Assembly: GCA_021736565.1 (NCBI GenBank)
Contig: JAIPFO010000074.1
Coordinates: 1-11,729 of the forward strand
From: Phycisphaerae bacterium
GTDB taxonomy: Bacteria > Planctomycetota > Phycisphaerae > Sedimentisphaerales > SM23-30
DNA length: 11,729 nt
Reading direction: 5' to 3'
Positions within the stretch are counted from its first letter, which is position 1; each line of letters begins with the position of its first letter. The notes beneath the pieces are model-generated. The model had not been told where the DNA came from, ran no database searches, and saw nothing but the letters and a program-made list of their open reading frames with translations. This document shows positions 5,472-11,729 of this stretch, piece by piece. Made by a program: the position numbers and the translations under genes.

Positions 5472-6545
5472 TTAATTTTCGTTTTGGGTCGTTTGATAGT
5501 GACGCCAGCCGGTGGATTGGTAGATTTTTGGGTCTGACGCGGCGGTATCCTGAGGGTTGGCGATCAGGAATGCCTCGGTACTGGGGAGAGACTCGATGAG
5601 TAAAAGACCTTTTTGGGGACCCAATACGCTAATTGCGGTGGCGAGCGCATCGGCATCGAGACATGTGGGGGCAATGACGGTAACGCTGGGGAGAATAGTC
5701 GCGGGGTGCCCGGTACGCGGATCAATGATGTGACTGTATTGCTCACCCTGGATCGTGACGTATTGGCGGTAATTACCGCTGGTAGCGATGGCACAATTCC
5801 TGAGAGTCACGAGCCAGCGTGGTTTTTCAGTGAATGGCTCGTCGTTGCTTTCTGAAAAAGGGTCCTGAATACCCAAAGTAAATGGACGGCCAGATTCCCA
5901 GGTCCCAAAACAGGCGATTTCACCGCCAATATTGACCAGCCCCCCCATAACGCCATCCACCTGAAGGGCCCTCAGGGCTTTATCAACAATGTAACCCTTT
6001 GCAAAGGCATTGACATTGAGGACGGCCCCCTGAGCGAGTGAGACCGTGGGGGTTGGGGGGCCCGTAAGGACAACTTTGTCATAACCTGTCAATTTAATGG
6101 CATTTATGATTTCTTGGGAGCTTGGGAGTGCCCCCTTAGTTTCTGCCTGCTTCCAAAGATCGATCAGTGGCTGAACGGTCATATCCAGGGCCCCATCGGT
6201 GAGATGGTGATATTCCAGGCCCCGCTTGAGAAGCTCGAAGGTCTCAGAACTGACAGGCACACTCCCACTGCCCGCCTTCTGATTGGCCTGTGACAGCTGG
6301 GAATCTGGCCGATAGGTGCTCAAAACATCCTCCATCTGATCGATGACTTCCATCGCCTGGATCACAACAGATCGGGCAACCTGCTGATTTTTGCAATAGA
6401 CTCGAATCTGGAGGTAGGTTCCCAGCCGGACGATTTTACCGGTATCGTAGGTAACCGGTGGATTAGGAAATAGAATGAGTAATGACAAGAAGATAGCGAA
6501 AGCTGCCACAAGGATCATCGTTTGTTTGAGATTGCGTATTTTCAT
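5472..6545 (-). CDS. apbE: FAD:protein FMN transferase (ApbE family)
   Basis: A 357-residue exported enzyme that moves FMN from FAD onto a threonine of target proteins, in known cases subunits of the Nqr or Rnf pumps, on the outer face of the inner membrane. Family blocks in order: LGTYLQIRVY (41-50), STYRPDSQLSQAN (76-88), FAKGYIVDKA (181-190), VNIGGEI (204-210), SGNYRQY (256-262), HIIDPRTG (272-279) and DADALATAISVLG (297-309), the last two belonging to the flavin and Mg2+ site. The N-terminus has one hydrophobic stretch (about 10-26) and no cysteine after it, so it is probably a signal anchor and not the lipoprotein common in the family. No Shine-Dalgarno sequence is evident before ATG 6545. 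No nqr, rnf or flavoprotein partner is in the window. The enzyme call is firm. Confidence 0.93.
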   Translation of the reverse strand: MKIRNLKQTMILVAAFAIFLSLLILFPNPPVTYDTGKIVRLGTYLQIRVYCKNQQVARSVVIQAMEVIDQMEDVLSTYRPDSQLSQANQKAGSGSVPVSSETFELLKRGLEYHHLTDGALDMTVQPLIDLWKQAETKGALPSSQEIINAIKLTGYDKVVLTGPPTPTVSLAQGAVLNVNAFAKGYIVDKALRALQVDGVMGGLVNIGGEIACFGTWESGRPFTLGIQDPFSESNDEPFTEKPRWLVTLRNCAIATSGNYRQYVTIQGEQYSHIIDPRTGHPATILPSVTVIAPTCLDADALATAISVLGPQKGLLLIESLPSTEAFLIANPQDTAASDPKIYQSTGWRHYQTTQNEN

Positions 6546-6791
6546 AAGATTTGAGGTTGTCCCCGGACAAAAAAGGCGTTATGCCATCCATTTTAAAAAA
6601 CTCCGTGTCACTGCCGTATTCGCAAAACAGAATTCCAACGCAAGCATATCATGAAATTTTGGTTCCTTCCAGCGAAAAAGCGCTTGCCCATCGGCCTGAA
6701 AATGATATACTGGGGCTCTTGCTTTTGGCCCGCTGGGGCTGATTGGCCAGGATGTTTTTCATAATACCTTGGCATTAAAGAAGTTAGGTCT

Positions 6792-6810
6792 CAGCGTCAG
6801 GAGTATTTTA
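6792..6810. repeat. Dispersed intergenic repeat, partial copy R9
   Basis: CAGCGTCAGGAGTATTTTA joins the GCGTCA half-site to the AGTATTTT block as in R4 and R7. About 50 bases on, CTTTTAACGTAAC (6853-6865) resembles CTTTTGACGTCAC of R8 and may be a decayed right end. Confidence 0.45.
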
Positions 6811-6907
6811 ATATGTTAATTCTAGCATCTATTTTGAATATGGAAATATGACCTTTTAACGTAACCATTAAGTTACACTCAAAACTGGGAGTAATATATT
6901 TATTAAG

Positions 6908-6927
6908 GAGTACGCAAGTCAGTACTC
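6908..6927 (+). promoter_or_regulatory. Hairpin in the leader of the EF-G-2-like gene
   Basis: GAGTAC (6908-6913) and GTACTC (6922-6927) are perfect 6-bp arms around 8 bases, ending 21 bases before the ATG and upstream of the CGGAGG ribosome-binding site. It could influence translation; no evidence beyond the symmetry. Confidence 0.35.
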
Positions 6928-6948
6928 ACTAACATTTTCGGAGGTTCT

Positions 6949-9000
6949 ATGGCACAGTACACAACTGATGATATTCGGAACATTGCACTTCTTGGTCATG
7001 CCGGTGCGGGTAAAACGTCCCTGGCAGAAGCCATCTTACACAAAGCCGGGGTGACCAATCGCCTGGGCAGCGTGGATGATAAGTCCAGTATAATGGACGC
7101 AGACGATGAAGAGAAGGAGCGAGGCCATTCGATCGACTCGGCCGTCGCCCATATCAGCCATCAGGGCAGGGAAATCAATATCATTGACTCTCCCGGTTAT
7201 CCGGACTTCCTGGGAGCCCCGCTGAGCGCCGTATCGGCCGTAGAAACCGCCGTTATCGTTATCAGTGCCACCGACGGAATCCAGATGAATACGATCAGGC
7301 TATTTAACGCGGCCAAAGAACGCGGGATGGCCTGTATCATCGTTATCAATAAAATTGACACGGGAACCGCTCCCCTGGAAGATCTCATCAATTCAATCCA
7401 GGAATCATTCGGGATGGAATGCCGCTGTGCAAACCTGTCAAACAGGGACGGAACCGCCGTACTGGATTGTGTAACATCCAATAGTGGCGACGACGCATTT
7501 ACCGATGTGGCCGAAGCCAACATAAACATCATAGAAACCATCATCGAAGCTGACGAAGAGCTCATGGAAAGCTACCTCGGCGGCGAAGTGATCAGTCCGG
7601 ATAAACTCTCGGCGGCATTTACTGAAGCGGTGACCACCCGGACAGTTATCCCGATCGTTTTTACCAGTTCGCGTAATGAAGCGGGTATCGAAGAACTTTT
7701 AAACCTGATAGCCAACGATACCCCCAGCCCGATCAAGGGCGTACCGCTAAAGCTGATCAACGGCCAAGGCGACAGCCAGAGCATCGAAGATGTTCCCTGC
7801 GATTCAAAAGGCGAGACACTGGGCCTGGTATTCCGAGTCAATGCCGACCCGAAAAGTAACATTAAATATGTAACGATTCGATTGCAGCGAGGAACGATCA
7901 CCAGCGACTCCACCATTCAGGCCGTCGGAGGCAAAAAAGGCATGCGGTGCGGCCAGCCTCAAAAAATGCAAGGTGACCACCTCGACCTTATCGATGGGGC
8001 CGCCCAGGCCGGTGATTTTGTGACCCTGGCGAAATTAGAAGATCTTAAGATTCTTGACACGATTTACATTGGCAAAGAACCGGGCATCATTCAGACACCC
8101 AAACTACCGGTACCGATGTATTCACTCGCTCTGGAGCCTAAGAGCCGTGGCGACGAAACCAAAATTTCCGGGGTATTGCATGAAATTTGTAATACCGACC
8201 CCACTTTTAAAGTCGATCATGATGCCCAGACGAACGAACTGATCGTCTCGGGGCTGGGCGAATTACACTCCAGGATCATCTTGTCGCGAATGAAAATTCG
8301 CCGCGGCCTGGAAGTAAATACCAAACCACCACGAATCCCCTACCGCGAAACGATTACCGCATCGGCCAAGGGTGTGGAATATACGCACAAGAAACAGTCT
8401 GGCGGGTCAGGGCAGTTTGCCCGGGTGATCATTGATATGGAACCGACCGAACGAGGCGAAGGGTATGAATTTCTCGATAAGATTTTTGGCGGGTCCATTG
8501 ACCAGCCATTCAGACCCAGTGTGGATAAAGGCTGCCAACAGGCGATCGGTATGGGTGTGCTGGCAGGCTTCCCGGTGGTTGATGTTAGAGTATCGCTGGT
8601 CGATGGAAAAACACACCCCGTCGACAGTAAGGATATCGCGTTCCAGATGGCCGGCCGGGAAGCGTTCCGTAAGGCATTTATGGCCTGCAAGCCGACATTA
8701 CTGGAACCGATCGTCGATATGGAAGTGACCGTACCATCGGAAAAGGTCGGCGATATCACCGGCGACCTGTCGGGCCGGCGTGGTCGGGTACAGGGCCAGG
8801 ATGTTATGCCGGGCAATATGACAACCATTAAAGCCCAGGTGCCGCTGGCTGAAGTACAGCAATACAGCTCGCAGCTAAAATCAGTTACCGGCGGTCTGGG
8901 CAGCTTCAATATGGAACTAAGCCATTACGAACCCTCACCTCCCAACGTCGTTCAGCAGGTGATCGCTAAAATCAAGGCCGAAAAAGAAGCTAAGGAATAG
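6949..9000 (+). CDS. EF-G-2-like translation GTPase (FusA2 type)
   Basis: A 683-residue ribosome-associated GTPase; CGGAGG lies just before ATG 6949. The GTP-binding motifs are GHAGAGKT (16-23), DSPGYPDF (80-87) and NKID (134-137), with ERGHSI (57-62) at switch I. Domain II follows (about 288-380), domain III (about 390-460), domain IV opening at PRIPYRETI with KKQSGGSGQFARV (481-493), and domain V from about 591 with GDLSGRRGRVQG (605-616). Canonical EF-G has AHIDAGKT, RGITI and DTPGH; here the catalytic His of DTPGH is Tyr84 and switch I Thr is Ser61, as expected for the second EF-G group (Thermus EF-G-2, mycobacterial FusA2), whose job is unclear. The main translocase EF-G is therefore probably elsewhere. 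It is a single gene with its own terminator; codon use looks like its neighbours. The family is sure; the role in the cell is not. Confidence 0.92.
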   Translation: MAQYTTDDIRNIALLGHAGAGKTSLAEAILHKAGVTNRLGSVDDKSSIMDADDEEKERGHSIDSAVAHISHQGREINIIDSPGYPDFLGAPLSAVSAVETAVIVISATDGIQMNTIRLFNAAKERGMACIIVINKIDTGTAPLEDLINSIQESFGMECRCANLSNRDGTAVLDCVTSNSGDDAFTDVAEANINIIETIIEADEELMESYLGGEVISPDKLSAAFTEAVTTRTVIPIVFTSSRNEAGIEELLNLIANDTPSPIKGVPLKLINGQGDSQSIEDVPCDSKGETLGLVFRVNADPKSNIKYVTIRLQRGTITSDSTIQAVGGKKGMRCGQPQKMQGDHLDLIDGAAQAGDFVTLAKLEDLKILDTIYIGKEPGIIQTPKLPVPMYSLALEPKSRGDETKISGVLHEICNTDPTFKVDHDAQTNELIVSGLGELHSRIILSRMKIRRGLEVNTKPPRIPYRETITASAKGVEYTHKKQSGGSGQFARVIIDMEPTERGEGYEFLDKIFGGSIDQPFRPSVDKGCQQAIGMGVLAGFPVVDVRVSLVDGKTHPVDSKDIAFQMAGREAFRKAFMACKPTLLEPIVDMEVTVPSEKVGDITGDLSGRRGRVQGQDVMPGNMTTIKAQVPLAEVQQYSSQLKSVTGGLGSFNMELSHYEPSPPNVVQQVIAKIKAEKEAKE

Positions 9001-9065
9001 TCTTCGGCAATTCGCCAGACTTTTTTGGACTTACATCCGTAAGTTATAAACTGCTAAAAGCCAGG

Positions 9066-9102
9066 ACCGGCCATCACGCTGTAGTGATGGCCGGTTTTTT
9101 TT
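9066..9102 (+). terminator. Rho-independent terminator of the EF-G-2-like gene
   Basis: ACCGGCCATCAC (9066-9077) pairs with GTGATGGCCGGT (9084-9095) around GCTGTA, 12 perfect base pairs, followed by an eight-T run at 9095-9102. It starts 65 bases after the stop codon. Confidence 0.95.
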
Positions 9103-9396
9103 GGAATATCAGTGACATTTTATATCGCACAAATCAACCGGACAATAAATTATTTTATATTTTTCTTGATTTTTTCCTTTTTTATATCTAAATTGATGGT
9201 CTTTTTAATATTAAAATAAATCAATCATTTGTGCCCTCTATCTGAAATATCAATATCTCTTAATTATAAATTACTATAGATAAAATATTTTTTATTATCA
9301 ATGCTACCGTCCCAAGCACCCTGGAGAACCAGTCTCAATATAAAAAGAGAGACATATAACACTAAAATCGTTTTTTGACAACTAATGATGATATTA
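9103..9396. other. AT-rich spacer upstream of acs, no gene seen
   Basis: Very AT-rich DNA with A and T tracts, likely curved. It holds a perfect 14-bp palindrome TTTTAATATTAAAA (9203-9216) nested inside ATTGAT (9192-9197) and ATCAAT (9220-9225), and GTCTC/GAGAC arms around 9332-9353. There is no credible reading frame. It may serve as an upstream activating or protein-binding region for acs. Confidence 0.4.
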
Positions 9397-9413
9397 TTGA
9401 CGCCAGCGTCATT
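9397..9413. repeat. Dispersed intergenic repeat, copy R10, palindromic
   Basis: TGACGC (9398-9403), CA, GCGTCA (9406-9411) is a near-perfect palindrome. GACGCCAGCGTCATT (9399-9413) is identical to 2782-2796. It lies 94 bases upstream of the acs start codon; AGTATT follows further on at 9434-9439. Confidence 0.6.
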
Positions 9414-9443
9414 ATCAGTGAATTAAATAAATAAGTATTCAAC

Positions 9444-9472
9444 ATGACTCGCTTCATTATAAGCGACATAAT
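9444..9472 (+). promoter_or_regulatory. Possible acs promoter overlapping an operator-like inverted repeat
   Basis: ATGACT (9444-9449), 17 bases, CATAAT (9467-9472; 5 of 6 to consensus). TCGCTT (9449-9454) and AAGCGA (9461-9466) form a perfect 6-6-6 inverted repeat that fills the spacer between the two boxes. A regulator bound there would block or alter transcription. The start would be near 9479, giving a leader of about 30 bases. Confidence 0.4.
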
Positions 9473-9507
9473 TACTAGTATCACTGTTTTTTTCTAGGAG
9501 AATCACT

Positions 9508-11460
<1,953 letters not shown>

Positions 11461-11520
11461 GCACGTTGTAAGAAATGTGCATCAATGAGATACCGGCATG
11501 AGCCGCGTATCTGTAAAATC

Positions 11521-11555
11521 AAAAAGGCAGGGCTTAACCGCCCTGCCTTTTTTTT
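11521..11555 (+). terminator. Rho-independent terminator of acs, probably bidirectional
   Basis: AAAAAGGCAGGGC (11521-11533) pairs with GCCCTGCCTTTTT (11540-11552) around TTAACC, with T to 11555. Read from the minus strand the same hairpin ends in CCTTTTTG, so it can also stop the convergent gene that ends at 11586. Confidence 0.95.
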
Positions 11556-11585
11556 ATTGAAAAAAAATACTTTGATCGCCAGAAG

Positions 11586-11729
11586 CTACCGTATCCGGAT
11601 ATCGCCTCCGAAAATCACCAGGATAAGAATAGCATCAAAAAGCGACTGGGCTGCTGTAAAATAATAAGAAGGTATCTCCAAGTACACGAATCCAGCCAGA
11701 AGTCCCGCCCAGAGTGCAATGCAGAAGAG
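11586..11729 (-). CDS. Membrane protein of unknown function, 3' end only
   Basis: From the right edge the minus strand is open for 47 codons to TAG at 11588-11586. The fragment reads LFCIALWAGLLAGFVYLEIP (1-20), then SYYFTAAQSLFDAILILVIF (21-40), then GGDIRIR. It has two hydrophobic stretches (about 1-17 and 30-40) separated by a short polar loop and a basic tail, as in the last segments of a small multi-span inner membrane protein. It converges on acs and is 30 bases from the shared terminator. Too little is visible to name a family; the coding call rests on the hydrophobic pattern, the clean stop and the well-placed terminator. Confidence 0.6.
   Translation of the reverse strand, partial: LFCIALWAGLLAGFVYLEIPSYYFTAAQSLFDAILILVIFGGDIRIR

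Larger units (their letters stand above)
6546..6948. other. Divergent spacer between apbE and the EF-G-2-like gene
   Basis: About 400 bases separate the two divergent genes. The part near apbE (6551-6742) has a 63-codon open frame with a TTG start and no ribosome-binding site, which I do not believe. The right half is AT-rich and holds a repeat copy (6792-6810), a small inverted repeat GTAAC-CATTAA-GTTAC (6861-6876) and a hairpin (6908-6927). I found no convincing -35/-10 pair for either gene. Confidence 0.4.

Noticed and set aside
5499..5511. GACGCCAGCC inside the 3' end of apbE as another repeat copy
   Set aside because: Only part of one half-site matches and it is coding sequence, so chance is the better explanation.
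6551..6742. 63-codon plus-strand open frame between apbE and the EF-G-2-like gene
   Set aside because: It starts with TTG, has no ribosome-binding site, looks like random composition and lies where the apbE promoter should be.
1741..9440. CRISPR array or integron attC sites as an explanation for the repeats
   Set aside because: The copies are scattered over 9 kb, vary in sequence and orientation, have no regular spacers, and no cas gene or integrase is present; the ends do not show the attC core.
9444..9497. 17-codon upstream frame (MTRFIISDI...) whose TAG overlaps the acs ribosome-binding site
   Set aside because: It has no ribosome-binding site, and the predicted acs transcription start lies inside it. 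Translational coupling would need a start mapped upstream of 9444.

Overview
The window looks like chromosomal DNA from a Gram-negative-type bacterium with loosely packed, mostly single-gene transcription units. Supporting signs are a LpxH-like metallophosphoesterase, an AsmA-like membrane protein and exported proteins with signal sequences. The style of the genes (an EF-G-2-like GTPase, an isolated acs, long AT-rich spacers) reminds me of Planctomycetota/Phycisphaerae, but that placement is inference and nothing here proves it. I see no transposase, integrase, phage gene, CRISPR array, rRNA or tRNA.

Layout, left to right. (1) The 5' part of a gene for an exported protein runs off the left edge on the minus strand (1-287). 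(2) A minus-strand metallophosphoesterase (444-1142) and a plus-strand 97-residue orphan (1344-1637) diverge from a compact promoter pair at 1272-1337; the orphan seems to be leaderless. (3) After a spacer packed with repeats comes a degenerate HD-domain protein (1983-2777), then a hairpin, then an amidohydrolase (N-terminal coding from about 2939; first usual start codon at 3092; end 4174). (4) Two minus-strand genes follow: an AsmA-like single-span membrane protein (4360-5247) and an ApbE-type flavin transferase (5472-6545). (5) An EF-G-2-like translation GTPase (6949-9000) ends in a textbook terminator. (6) An AT-rich spacer leads to acetyl-CoA synthetase (9508-11460) with its own terminator, and the 3' end of a minus-strand membrane-protein gene (11586-11729) enters from the right.

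The genes do not form one pathway. Acs activates acetate to acetyl-CoA, ApbE attaches FMN to redox-pump proteins elsewhere in the genome, the EF-G-2 homologue acts at the ribosome, and the phosphoesterase may act in lipid A synthesis. Nearly every gene stands alone with its own ribosome-binding site and spacer.

The most unusual content lies between the genes. A family of short modular repeats recurs in at least seven spacers. They are built from TGACGC/GCGTCA half-sites, an AGTATTTT block and a GATTCCC-CGTCAAAAGTCG block, occur in both orientations, and several copies keep a similar spacing between blocks. I could not link them to a known element. They are the best candidate for something undescribed here. 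I do not see a multi-gene novel system.
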